Positions 1 through 8,872 of a DNA stretch of 64,000 nucleotides are shown here, in pieces (the stretch's first letter is position 1; the number at the start of each line of letters is the position of its first letter). The position numbers and the translations under genes were made by a program. The DNA lies in the NCBI RefSeq assembly GCF_001613505.1, contig NZ_BDCM01000006.1:124001-188000 (forward strand), read 5' to 3'. Source of the stretch: Nocardia mikamii NBRC 108933 (lineage in GTDB: Bacteria > Actinomycetota > Actinomycetes > Mycobacteriales > Mycobacteriaceae). Below the pieces are notes generated by a model that did not search any database, had not been told where the DNA came from, and was given only the letters and a program-made list of their open reading frames with translations.

Positions 1-33
1 AAGACATTTGATCGGACGTGGGAATGGAGAGTT

Positions 34-897
34 ATGACCACCGAAGCCAAGGCCGCTCTACGATCCGTGGCGGCGACGGCCCCCCTCGCCGAGATCCTCG
101 ACATCGTCGCCGAGGACGGCGGCGTGATCATCGAGAACTTCCTCTCGGCGGAGCAGATCGCGCGATTCAACGCCGAGGTCGAGCAGCCCATGGCAGCGCT
201 GGCTCCCGGCTCGACCCATGAGGACGAGATCGTCGCGGAGTTCCACGGCCGCAACACCAAGCGGCTGACGAACCTGGTGACGCACAGCAAGACCTTCCGC
301 GAGGAGATCCTCGAGCAGGACTTGATCCACGACCTCTGCGACGCCCTGTTCCTCGAGGAGTCCGGTACCTACTGGCTGACCACCGCGCAGCTCATCGAGA
401 TCGGCCCCGGCAACCGCGCACAGTTCCTGCATCGGGACCTGGAGAACTGGTACCCGTTCGTCGGTATGGGCCCACAGGGACCCGAGGTGTGCGTGAACTT
501 CATGATCGCGTTCACCGACTTCACCGAGGAGAACGGCGCCACGCGGGTCATCCCGGGCAGCCACCTCTGGGACGACTTCGAAAATCGCGGCACCCCCGAG
601 GACACCATCCCCGCGGTCATGAAGGCCGGTGACGCGTTCTTCTACAGCGGCAAGACCGTGCACGGCGGCGGAGCGAACGTCACGACCGACCAGTACCGCC
701 GGGGACTGGCCTTCCCGCTCAACCTGGGCTTCCTGACCGGCGAGGAGGCCTACCCGTTCCTCGTCGACATGGAGATCGCGAAGCAGCTCTCGCCGCGGGT
801 GCAGCGGATTCTCGGTTTCCGTTCCCAGTACCCCAAGGGCTCGCCCGGCCTCTGGCAGGTGGACTACAGCGAGCTCGCGGACTACCTGAAGCTCTGA
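34..897 (+). CDS. Phytanoyl-CoA dioxygenase (PhyH) family Fe(II)/2-oxoglutarate oxygenase
   Basis: A 287-residue protein with the PhyH/EctD-type double-stranded beta-helix. The iron triad is visible as H133-x-D135 (in FLHRDLENW) and H210 (in GKTVHGGG), with an arginine pair at 222-223 suited to binding 2-oxoglutarate. Such enzymes hydroxylate, or occasionally cyclise or halogenate, small substrates; the substrate here is unknown. ATG 34 is preceded by GGAGAG at 26-31. The aminotransferase 90 bp downstream on the same strand suggests a shared pathway, although a strong hairpin lies between them. The family call is secure; the specific reaction is not. Confidence 0.85.
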   Translation: MTTEAKAALRSVAATAPLAEILDIVAEDGGVIIENFLSAEQIARFNAEVEQPMAALAPGSTHEDEIVAEFHGRNTKRLTNLVTHSKTFREEILEQDLIHDLCDALFLEESGTYWLTTAQLIEIGPGNRAQFLHRDLENWYPFVGMGPQGPEVCVNFMIAFTDFTEENGATRVIPGSHLWDDFENRGTPEDTIPAVMKAGDAFFYSGKTVHGGGANVTTDQYRRGLAFPLNLGFLTGEEAYPFLVDMEIAKQLSPRVQRILGFRSQYPKGSPGLWQVDYSELADYLKL

Positions 898-926
898 GGT
901 GCCGGTCGGCACAACTCTCGCCTCGC

Positions 927-963
927 GACCTGCCGGAGAGGCGACGAGCCTCTCCGGCAGGTC
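927..963 (+). terminator. Perfect 16-bp hairpin between dioxygenase and aminotransferase
   Basis: The arms GACCTGCCGGAGAGGC (927-942) and GCCTCTCCGGCAGGTC (948-963) pair perfectly around the 5-nt loop GACGA. There is no T-tract. It starts 30 bp after the dioxygenase stop and ends 24 bp before the aminotransferase start, so it may terminate or attenuate transcription, or protect a processed 3' end. Confidence 0.65.
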
Positions 964-987
964 CGCTCGCAGCCCTCAAGGATATGT

Positions 988-2259
988 ATGGGAATCGACT
1001 CCTCCAGAACCGCATTCGAGCGGACCCGTCGCAGCGTCGGCGGTGGCGTCAGTTCGGGCCTTCGCGCCGCGATGCGGCCGGTTCCGCTCTTCGTCGAGCG
1101 GGGCCACGGAGCTCACCTCTGGGACCTCGACGGGGACCGCTACGTCGACTACGTGATGGCCTGGGGACCGTTGGTCCACGGCCACAGCCACCCGCACATC
1201 ATCGACGCGGTGGCACGAGTCGCGACCTCGATGCAGGTCGTCGGGATGGGCCATCGTCTCGAGTACGAAGCCGCCGAGGCGGTACTCGCATCCGTGCCCG
1301 GTGCACAGCGTCTCGTATGGACGAACACCGGAACCGAGGCCGTGCAGGTCGCCTTGAGGTTCGCGCGGGCGGCGACCGGCAGACACCGCATCGTCAAGTT
1401 CGCGAAGGCCTACCACGGCTGGCACGACAGCGTGTACGCGAGCATGGGCGCGGACGACACGGGTGAGTCACCCGTTCCCGCCGCCCTCGGACAGAGCCCG
1501 AATGCCCACGCCGACTTGATCATCAGCCGGTTCAACGACACCGCCGCGATCGCCGAACTGCTGGCCCGCGCCGAAGAGCGCCGAATCGCCGCCGTGCTCG
1601 TCGACCCGATCATGAGCAACGCCGGCGTGCTCACACCGGAACCCGGCTTCCTCGAAACCCTGCGCAGTCTGTGCGACCGGCACGGCGTCGTGCTGATCTT
1701 CGACGAGGTGATCACCGGGTTCCGGATAGCCCGCGGCGGCGCGGCCGAGAGATTCGGTGTGCGCCCGGATCTCTCGGTGTTCGGTAAGGCGATCGCCGGT
1801 GGGTTCACGCAGAGTGCGGTCGTCGGTCGCGCGGACATCATCGATCTGGTGGAGCACGGCCTCACTCACGCCGGAACGTTCAACGGCAACCCGATCGCGC
1901 TCGCATCGGTGAAAGCCGCGATGGAATTGTCCGCCGCGCCGGGCGTATTCGAGAAACTGGAAGATCTGGGAGACGCCTTCGAGCAGGCGATCACCGACGT
2001 GCTGGTGTCGACCGGTGCGCCCGGCAGTCTCCGGCGCGTCGGGTCGCTCGCGCAGTTCGTGCCGCGCGATCAGGCGACGAGTCTGCACGGCACGGACGGA
2101 CTGTGGGCCGAGATCGCGGCCGGCATGCTCGAATCGGGTGTCGTCTTCATGCCGTCCGGAAAGATCTTCCTCAGCACCGCACACACGCTCGCCGACATCG
2201 GAGAAACGGCCTCGCGCCTCGAGCGAGTCCTGCAGCAGGTGTCTGCCCGTTCCGCATAG
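988..2259 (+). CDS. Class III aminotransferase, glutamate-1-semialdehyde aminomutase-like
   Basis: A 423-residue PLP enzyme of fold type I. Visible landmarks are WTNTGTEAVQ (about 111-120, phosphate binding), FDEVITGFR (D239, which contacts the PLP pyridine nitrogen) and FGKAIAGGF (K267, the Schiff-base lysine). Length and motifs fit the HemL-like branch of class III, but the gene sits outside any haem cluster and follows a PhyH oxygenase, so a secondary-metabolism amine or amino-acid transaminase is more likely than tetrapyrrole synthesis (inference). AAGGA ends 5 nt before ATG 988. Its acceptor and donor cannot be read from the sequence. Confidence 0.85.
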   Translation: MGIDSSRTAFERTRRSVGGGVSSGLRAAMRPVPLFVERGHGAHLWDLDGDRYVDYVMAWGPLVHGHSHPHIIDAVARVATSMQVVGMGHRLEYEAAEAVLASVPGAQRLVWTNTGTEAVQVALRFARAATGRHRIVKFAKAYHGWHDSVYASMGADDTGESPVPAALGQSPNAHADLIISRFNDTAAIAELLARAEERRIAAVLVDPIMSNAGVLTPEPGFLETLRSLCDRHGVVLIFDEVITGFRIARGGAAERFGVRPDLSVFGKAIAGGFTQSAVVGRADIIDLVEHGLTHAGTFNGNPIALASVKAAMELSAAPGVFEKLEDLGDAFEQAITDVLVSTGAPGSLRRVGSLAQFVPRDQATSLHGTDGLWAEIAAGMLESGVVFMPSGKIFLSTAHTLADIGETASRLERVLQQVSARSA

Positions 2260-2441
2260 CGCGAACAGCAACCGATCCGATCCCCCAGCCGCGACGCGGA
2301 CGGGTCCTCCACCCGAACGGACGGCCGCCGTGCCGCCGTTCATACGCCCCCGTCACCCGTTCCGCGTCACGCCGGTGCTCGACGCGGCTGGGCGAGTGCG
2401 GCGTACCTACTCCGAATTCTGTTGAATCGAAGGAATTCTCG

Positions 2442-3164
2442 ATGAATACGCTCGCAATGGCATTGCTTCTGGCCGCCGACACGTGGATGGCGGCGGCCGG
2501 CCTCTACTACGGGGTGCGGATCATTCGCCGCCACCGCAACTACCTGCTCGGTCTCGAATGGCTGGTGATCGGGATATCGGGCACGAACGTTCTCTTCCTG
2601 GCCGCCACCGGAATCGATCATTCGAGCGTGAGCTACCACCTGATGGTGTTCTTCGACGCGTTCTCGCGGTCGTTCGGCATGACGCTGGTGTTCGTACTCG
2701 GCATGATGGCGGTGACCCGCGGGTACCGCGCCTCGCTTGTGGTGGAGGCCGCCGCCTTCGGGGCAGCGACCGTGGTCGGGCTGTGGCGAACGATCGACGT
2801 GCGGCCCGTCAGCCCGCAATGGTCGCTGTTCTACCTCGCACTGAATCTCGCTGTCGCGGTGTTCATGGTGACGGTCGCCGGCCGGCTGTGGCGGATCGGT
2901 GAACGACGTTGCGCGGCCTGGGTTTTCATCGCGACGTTACTCGGGGCGACCATCGCGTCGACCTATGACTTCGTCCATATTCCCGGCGACGACGCCGACC
3001 ACACATTGTTCTACATTCCGGCACTGGCGATCTGGGCGCTCATGATCACGACCTACTACCACGGCTACCGGGCACTCGATGATCACAATCGGGGACTCGC
3101 GCGCGGTGGGCGAACGGGCAATTCGGCGGTGCCCTCAGTGCACGCCGACAGGCCACTCGACTGA
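2442..3164 (+). CDS. Seven-helix integral membrane protein of unknown function
   Basis: A 240-residue protein with about seven hydrophobic segments (roughly 3-22, 37-58, 65-85, 95-115, 125-145, 155-175 and 185-205) and a short charged C-terminal tail. The start at ATG 2442 is supported by AAGGA about 6 nt upstream. I do not recognise a family or catalytic motif. The gene lies between the aminotransferase and an MFS permease on the same strand, so it may belong to the same transport or biosynthesis group. The 182 bp in front hold no recognisable gene. Confidence 0.7.
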   Translation: MNTLAMALLLAADTWMAAAGLYYGVRIIRRHRNYLLGLEWLVIGISGTNVLFLAATGIDHSSVSYHLMVFFDAFSRSFGMTLVFVLGMMAVTRGYRASLVVEAAAFGAATVVGLWRTIDVRPVSPQWSLFYLALNLAVAVFMVTVAGRLWRIGERRCAAWVFIATLLGATIASTYDFVHIPGDDADHTLFYIPALAIWALMITTYYHGYRALDDHNRGLARGGRTGNSAVPSVHADRPLD

Positions 3165-3356
3165 ACCGGGCTTCCCACCGGGCCGGAAACTACGGCCACT
3201 CTTCCCACATCGCCGAAACAACGCCCGTCGATTGCCGTCCACGGGCTGCGAACTCACCGCACACCGCTTCGTGCAGTGTTTCGCGCGAGCATTCTCGCCA
3301 CCACCGCGCCAGGACGTGACGCACCCATTCCCATTCACCGAAGTTCGGAAAGCACC

Positions 3357-4661
3357 ATGACAGCTCAAGATTCGCCCACACCCGCGACAGATACGGAAAC
3401 CGGTACCTCCGTATCCACCGACGCAACGCCCACGGCCATCACTCTCAATCACACCGGAACTGCATTCATCTGGATGTATGTCCTGGCGATCTTCGGTGTG
3501 TGGACTGCCGTTCTGACCCCGACCATGATCACTTTAGCACTCCGGGTCGCGCAGGCTGTCCCCGCCCATACCTCCGTGGCCTATTCGGCGATCGCGGCGA
3601 CGGGCGCTCTCGTCTCACTGCCCGCGGGCCCGTTCTTCGGGCGCCTGGCCGATATCACCATGTCGCGCTTCGGCCGGCGACGGCCATGGCTGGTGGTCGC
3701 AGCCACCACCATCATGGCGGGCAACGCAATTGTCGCCGTTTCCGGCACCATCGCCGGGCTCATCGTCGGATGGATCATCGTCTCGGTGGCCGGCACCATC
3801 GGATTGACGGTGTTGTGGTCCATGCTCGCGGATTCCATTCCGCCGGAGCGCGCGGGTTTCGTCGCCGGTCTCGCCGGTGCGGCACAGGGTGTGGGGCTCA
3901 TCGCGGGGACCTTCATCGTCCGCATCACCCCGGGAATGACCGCGCGCCTTCTCGTTCCGGCAGCTCTCGGCGCCGGACTCGTCCTGATATTCGTCGCCAT
4001 TCTCCGGGAAACCGATTTCGCCGGACATGTCCGGCCGATCTTCAATATCCGCGACTTCGCCCGGACGCTCTATTTCGATCCGCGTAAGGCACCCGACTTC
4101 GGCTGGTGCCTGGCCTCCATCTTCGGTATCACCCTCGGTGCGGCGGTGGTGGCGACCTTTCTGGTCTACTTCCTGCAAATCGAGCTGAAGCTCGACGACG
4201 CCGCCCTGGTTCCCACCGTCTTCGAGGCGACGCTGATCATCAACGGTACGGCGTCGATCATCAGTCCCCTGGGCGGCCGCTTCGCCGACCGGATCGGCAG
4301 GCGCAAACCCTTGTTCGCCGCCGCGGGCCTGCTCGTCGCCGTCGGATGCACCGTGATGGATGTCGTCGGCACCATCCCCGAATTCCTCACCGGCTGTGTG
4401 TTTTTCGGCATCGGATACGGTCTGCTGCTCGGGCAGATGCTGGCCTTGGCAGCATCCACGATGACCTCGTGGGAGAACGCGGCCCGCGATCTCGGGCTGG
4501 TCGTGCTGACCCAGTCGGCGGCATTGATGGTCGCACCGCTCGTGGCCCCCGCACTCCTCGCCATCGACGGCCCGAACAACTACCGCCTGCTGTACGCCTT
4601 CGGCGCGGCCGCCGCCCTGCTCGCGGTGCCGGCGCTACTCGGCATCCGGCGCCGGTGCTGA
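3357..4661 (+). CDS. MFS permease (sugar/GPH-like)
   Basis: A 434-residue permease with about twelve membrane segments after a Ser/Thr-rich cytoplasmic N-terminus of about 35 residues. The loop 2-3 signature GRLADITMSRFGRRRPW and its half-repeat FADRIGRRKPLF are clear; the RFGRRRPW form is reminiscent of glycoside/pentoside/hexuronide symporters. ATG 3357 gives an N-terminus that leads straight into helix 1; open sequence continues upstream but is not conserved in character. Substrate unknown; the position after a dioxygenase and an aminotransferase suggests uptake of a precursor or export of a product. The 192 bp upstream show nothing clear. Confidence 0.8.
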   Translation: MTAQDSPTPATDTETGTSVSTDATPTAITLNHTGTAFIWMYVLAIFGVWTAVLTPTMITLALRVAQAVPAHTSVAYSAIAATGALVSLPAGPFFGRLADITMSRFGRRRPWLVVAATTIMAGNAIVAVSGTIAGLIVGWIIVSVAGTIGLTVLWSMLADSIPPERAGFVAGLAGAAQGVGLIAGTFIVRITPGMTARLLVPAALGAGLVLIFVAILRETDFAGHVRPIFNIRDFARTLYFDPRKAPDFGWCLASIFGITLGAAVVATFLVYFLQIELKLDDAALVPTVFEATLIINGTASIISPLGGRFADRIGRRKPLFAAAGLLVAVGCTVMDVVGTIPEFLTGCVFFGIGYGLLLGQMLALAASTMTSWENAARDLGLVVLTQSAALMVAPLVAPALLAIDGPNNYRLLYAFGAAAALLAVPALLGIRRRC

Positions 4662-4709
4662 GCCGGCAGATCCTCGAAACAACTATCCGCACAACAGAAA
4701 TCGGATGAC

Positions 4710-5429
4710 ATGAAAATCAACAACCTGGTCGCGACCACCTGCCTCACCGCACTCACCGTCGGCCTGACGACCGCTGTCGCCTGCGCCGAACCCGCACCCG
4801 CGAATCCGGCGCTTCCCCCGAATTCGAGTATTCGCACCGCCGTCCTTCCGGGTATCCACTACACCTCGAGCATCGTCGACGGATCGGTGCGGATCAGCAC
4901 CGACGGCGGCTCACTCACGGTGCGCGGCAACCAGTTCCAGGTGCTCGACGCGCAGGGCAACCTCGCCGCCGGGTTCCCGCTCACCTACCGCAAGGACGAC
5001 AAGGACTGGCCCATCGCGGCACGGATCGACGGCAACACCGCGACCCTGACCCCCGGTACCGACCCCGCGTCGGCCCGGCCCGCCACTCCGGTGGAGCTTC
5101 CGCGTCCGGTCGCGTCCGACGCACAGTTCCAGAATGCGATGGCCACGGCCGCCACCGAATTCGGATTGGCGATCAGCGTCGGCACCTTGATCGGCACACT
5201 CATCGGCCTCCCGCTGGGCTGTATCGCGGGCGCACTGACCGTGGGAACCATCACCTTCCCGGTTTTCTTCGCCGGTGCGCTCGGCGGATGCCTGGCCGGC
5301 GCCGCGGTCGGCGTCGCCTTGGGGACCGCCGCCGGGATCATCCTGGTCGGCGTGCCCGTCGGCATTGCCGCCCTGATCGACTTCACCAACCAGGTCACCG
5401 CCCCCGACCCGGCGACCACGCCCGCCTGA
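4710..5429 (+). CDS. Secreted DUF8020-like protein with glycine-rich C-terminal region
   Basis: A 239-residue protein starting with a Sec signal peptide (MKINN, hydrophobic core, cleavage probably after ACA near residue 26). A beta-rich segment (about 45-120, containing DGGSLTVRG and a LTYRKDD stretch) resembles the DUF8020 domain common in Nocardia secreted proteins. It is followed by a Gly/Ala-rich hydrophobic region (about 150-225) that could form a glycine-zipper membrane hairpin. Function unknown; envelope-associated by inference. It starts 48 bp after the MFS gene and probably ends that transcription unit, since a hairpin follows. Confidence 0.7.
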   Translation: MKINNLVATTCLTALTVGLTTAVACAEPAPANPALPPNSSIRTAVLPGIHYTSSIVDGSVRISTDGGSLTVRGNQFQVLDAQGNLAAGFPLTYRKDDKDWPIAARIDGNTATLTPGTDPASARPATPVELPRPVASDAQFQNAMATAATEFGLAISVGTLIGTLIGLPLGCIAGALTVGTITFPVFFAGALGGCLAGAAVGVALGTAAGIILVGVPVGIAALIDFTNQVTAPDPATTPA

Positions 5430-5461
5430 TGAAAGATGCCGCAGTGGCCTGGCGCCTCATC

Positions 5462-5492
5462 GTCGCCTCCGTATCTCCACGACGGAGGCGAC
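5462..5492 (+). terminator. Hairpin after the secreted protein gene
   Basis: The arms GTCGCCTCCGT (5462-5472) and ACGGAGGCGAC (5482-5492) pair perfectly over 11 bp around a 9-nt loop. The hairpin lies 33 bp beyond the stop codon. There is no T-tract, as is common in actinobacteria. Confidence 0.55.
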
Positions 5493-5599
5493 CGTGATGG
5501 ACTTCGAGGAGCGGGCTTCCGACCGGCGGCGGGCGGACATCGGCAGGGGTATCAGGGATATTCTGACTGGTACCTGCGGCAGAAGTTGACAAGTAGCCG

Positions 5600-8500
5600 A
5601 TGGTCGAGAGCGACCCGTTCGAAACACAGCGTGATGGTGGTGTCGACGTCGTCACGGAGTTGCATTCTGCGGGTTTCACCGACGTCGAAGAAATCGGACG
5701 AGGTGGTTTCGGCCAGGTGTTCCGCTGTACCCAACCGGCGGTGGATCGCACGGTGGCGGTGAAGGTACTGAGCGGCGAACTCGACGAAAACCGGGCGCGT
5801 TTCTTTCGCGAGCAGCGAGCGATGGGGCGGCTGACCGGGCATCCGAACATAGTCGACATGCTCGAAGTCGGCGTGACGGGGACCGGCCGCCCGTACCTGG
5901 TGATGCCCTATCACGCTCGCGGTTCCCTCGACTCCCGCATCCGCCACGATGGTCCCCTGCCGCTGTCGGATGCGTTGCGGCTCGGGGTGAAGATCGCGGG
6001 CGCGCTGGAAACCGCGCATCGCGCCGACATCCTGCACCGCGATATCAAGCCGGGAAACATCCTGCTCACCGACTACGACGAGCCCGCGTTGACCGACTTC
6101 GGTATCGCCCACATCGCCGGTGGCTTCGAGACCTCCACCGGCACGATTACCGGTTCCCCCGCCTTCACCGCACCGGAAGTACTGAGTGGGGCCGCGCCCA
6201 GCCGGGCATCGGATGTGTACGGGCTGGCGGCCACACTCTTCTGCGCCTTGACCGGGCACGCTGCGTTCGAGCGCCGCAGCGGTGAGCAACTGGTCGCACA
6301 GTTCCTGCGCATCACCCGGCAGCCGGTTCCGGACCTGCGCGAGCAGGACATCCCCGACGACGTCAGCTCGATCATCGAAGCGGCGATGTCGCGCGAACCG
6401 TCCGATCGCCCCACCGCGGAGTTACTGGGCGAACAACTGCGCCAGGCGGAACGAAGCCATGGATTCACGGTCGACGAGATGGCGCTGCGCAGCGAACCGG
6501 GTACCGAGAAGCCGTCCGGGACCCGACCGCTGGGTGGTGCGGGAAACGGTCCCGCCAGCCTTCCGCTCGAGTTGACCAGCTTCATCGATCGGCACTCCCA
6601 GGTGACCATGCTCGAGAAACTGCTGACCGGGTCGCGGTTGGTCACCCTGACCGGAACCGGCGGAGTGGGCAAATCCCGGCTCGCACTGCGGATCGCCCAC
6701 CAGCTCGAGCCGGATTTCCTCGACGGGGTGTGGCTGATCGAGCTGGCCGGCCTGCGCGACGCGACCGCGGTGGTCGATGTCGTCGCCGCCACTCTCGGTC
6801 TGCGGAGCTGGGGCCTGGAGCCGACCCTGGACGTCCTCATCCGATATCTGTCCACCCGCGATCTGCTGTTGCTGCTCGACAATTGCGAACACGTCATCGA
6901 CGCGGTGACGACACTGACCGAATCGCTGTTGCGCGCCTGCCCGCGGATCCGGATCCTGGCCACCAGTCGCGAGGCGCTGAGTGCCGCCGGCGAATCGGTG
7001 TTCGCGGTGCCCCCGCTGACGGTTTCGGCTCCGGCGGGCAGGATGGCGCGCCGCGCCGCTCGCGAGGACGCCGTCACGCTGTTCGCCGCACGAGCGGCAA
7101 CGGCCGTACCCGGATTCGAGCTCACCGAGCGCAACACCGACACCGTTGCCCGGATTTGCTCCCGATTGGACGGATTGCCACTGGCAATCGAACTCGCAGC
7201 GGCGCGGCTTCGCGCCATGTCCCCCGAACAGATCCTGTCCCGGCTCGACGATCGCTACGCGCTGCTCACCCGAGGGAGTCGTAGCGCCCCGAAACGCCAG
7301 CAGACCCTCCAGTACTGCATCGGCTGGAGCTACGACCTGTGCACCAGGTCCGAACAACGCCTGTGGAAACAGCTTTCGGTATTCGAGGGCGGGTTCGAGC
7401 TCGATGCCGCCGAACATGTCTGCGGCCCCGACCTCGGCGACGCGGAACTACTCGATGCCGTGGCCGCGCTGGTGGACAAGTCGATTCTGATCCGCGAAGA
7501 CACCGACGGAACCGTCCGTTTCCGGATGCTCGAAACCATCCAGGAGTACGGCAGACGCAGGGCGCGGGACGACGGCGACGACGCCGAACCTATTCGCCGC
7601 CAACGGGATTGGTGCGAACGACTGGCACTGGCAGCGGATCGGGAGTGGGTGGGCCCACGCCAGCTGCAGTGGGTCGCGCGACTGGAACGGGAGCTGCCCA
7701 ATCTGGCGAAGGCGCTGGAGTTCAGCGTGTCCGAGGGGGGCGAGAGCGCATTGCGAATGACCGCTGCTCTCTACCCCTTCTGGACCATAAGAGGGCGGCT
7801 GACCGAGGGGCGCCGGTGGCTCGAGCACGCCTCGAGCCATACCCCCGACATACGAACCGTCGACCGAGCCAGAGTGCTCTACCAGGCCGTCGAGACAGCC
7901 GCGATTCAAACCGACTTGTCTGCCATCCCCGAGAAAATCGCACAACTGGAAAGTCTGGCCGACGACCTCACCGACCCTCTCGTCACCGCCCTGCTCGCCC
8001 ACGCGCGGGGATACGAGTGCCTGGCGAGCGGGGACCTGTCTCGTGCGAGCGCCCTGCTCACCGAGGCCATCGACATCTACGCGAAGGCCGGCGAATCGGG
8101 GCTGCAACTCGACGCCCAGATCTCGCTCGGATGGTCGTACACACTGCAGAACGACACCGATCGCGCCCTCCCGTACTTCCGCGAGGCTCTCACCGCCACC
8201 GAATCGGCCGATGAGACCATGCGTCGATCCTGGACACTGTGGGCTGTGGGGTTCACATTGTGGCGCCGGAACGAAACCGGCCGCGCCACAAGTTATTTGA
8301 AAGAGGGGATTCGCGTCGCACGACTGCTGGGTGACCCTCTCGCCGCCGCGGCTTGCTCGGAAATCCTGGCCTGGCTGGCCGCCGAGGACCGTCAGTTCCG
8401 GCGCGCGGCGGTATTGATGGGTGCTGCCGATGCCTCGAGCAGCGTCGCGGGCAGCTCGGCCTTCATGTTTCACGATCTGCTCGGCTACCGTGAAAACTCC

Positions 8501-8833
8501 GAACGGAGCAGCCGCACGGCGCTGGGATCACGAACCTTCGACACCGCCCGCCGACAAGGCGCGGCGATGGACTTCGATACGGCGGTGTCCTTCGCCCTCG
8601 GCGAGGGAGGCGACATCGCCGGGCCGACAGCGCATTCGGACCGGCGACTGACCAAGCGGGAACGCCAAGTCGCCGAACTCGTCGCCCAGGGTTGGACCAA
8701 CAAGGCGATCGCCGCCAGGCTGGTGATTTCGCAACGCACCGCGGAAGGCCATGTCGAACATATCCTGACCAAACTGGGCTTCACCTCACGCGCCCAGATC
8801 GCCGCCTGGGTCGCCGGGCAATCGGCGGTGTGA
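5600..8833 (+). CDS. Ser/Thr protein kinase fused to an NB-ARC/TPR regulator with LuxR DNA-binding domain
   Basis: A 1077-residue one-piece signalling protein. Residues about 30-285 form a Hanks kinase: glycine loop GRGGFGQVF, K55 in VAVKV, catalytic loop HRDIKPGN (D148), DFG at 166-168, APE at 191-193. A linker leads to a P-loop ATPase (GTGGVGKS, 352-359) of the STAND/NB-ARC type, then a TPR-like helical region (about 620-960), and a C-terminal LuxR helix-turn-helix (LTKRERQVAELV onward, ending about 1073). The layout resembles mycobacterial PknK. It probably senses a signal, phosphorylates itself or partners, and binds DNA. No transmembrane helix, so cytosolic. Target promoters are unknown; the upstream cassette is a reasonable guess. 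Confidence 0.88.
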   Translation: MVESDPFETQRDGGVDVVTELHSAGFTDVEEIGRGGFGQVFRCTQPAVDRTVAVKVLSGELDENRARFFREQRAMGRLTGHPNIVDMLEVGVTGTGRPYLVMPYHARGSLDSRIRHDGPLPLSDALRLGVKIAGALETAHRADILHRDIKPGNILLTDYDEPALTDFGIAHIAGGFETSTGTITGSPAFTAPEVLSGAAPSRASDVYGLAATLFCALTGHAAFERRSGEQLVAQFLRITRQPVPDLREQDIPDDVSSIIEAAMSREPSDRPTAELLGEQLRQAERSHGFTVDEMALRSEPGTEKPSGTRPLGGAGNGPASLPLELTSFIDRHSQVTMLEKLLTGSRLVTLTGTGGVGKSRLALRIAHQLEPDFLDGVWLIELAGLRDATAVVDVVAATLGLRSWGLEPTLDVLIRYLSTRDLLLLLDNCEHVIDAVTTLTESLLRACPRIRILATSREALSAAGESVFAVPPLTVSAPAGRMARRAAREDAVTLFAARAATAVPGFELTERNTDTVARICSRLDGLPLAIELAAARLRAMSPEQILSRLDDRYALLTRGSRSAPKRQQTLQYCIGWSYDLCTRSEQRLWKQLSVFEGGFELDAAEHVCGPDLGDAELLDAVAALVDKSILIREDTDGTVRFRMLETIQEYGRRRARDDGDDAEPIRRQRDWCERLALAADREWVGPRQLQWVARLERELPNLAKALEFSVSEGGESALRMTAALYPFWTIRGRLTEGRRWLEHASSHTPDIRTVDRARVLYQAVETAAIQTDLSAIPEKIAQLESLADDLTDPLVTALLAHARGYECLASGDLSRASALLTEAIDIYAKAGESGLQLDAQISLGWSYTLQNDTDRALPYFREALTATESADETMRRSWTLWAVGFTLWRRNETGRATSYLKEGIRVARLLGDPLAAAACSEILAWLAAEDRQFRRAAVLMGAADASSSVAGSSAFMFHDLLGYRENSERSSRTALGSRTFDTARRQGAAMDFDTAVSFALGEGGDIAGPTAHSDRRLTKRERQVAELVAQGWTNKAIAARLVISQRTAEGHVEHILTKLGFTSRAQIAAWVAGQSAV

Positions 8834-8872
8834 ACAGGCCACGTCAGCCGCTGCCCGTCGGCGGTTCACCGA

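Noticed and set aside
2103..2441. Upstream extension of the 7-TM protein
   Set aside because: The extension overlaps the aminotransferase end, is Arg/Pro-rich and lacks a ribosome-binding site; ATG 2442 has AAGGA.
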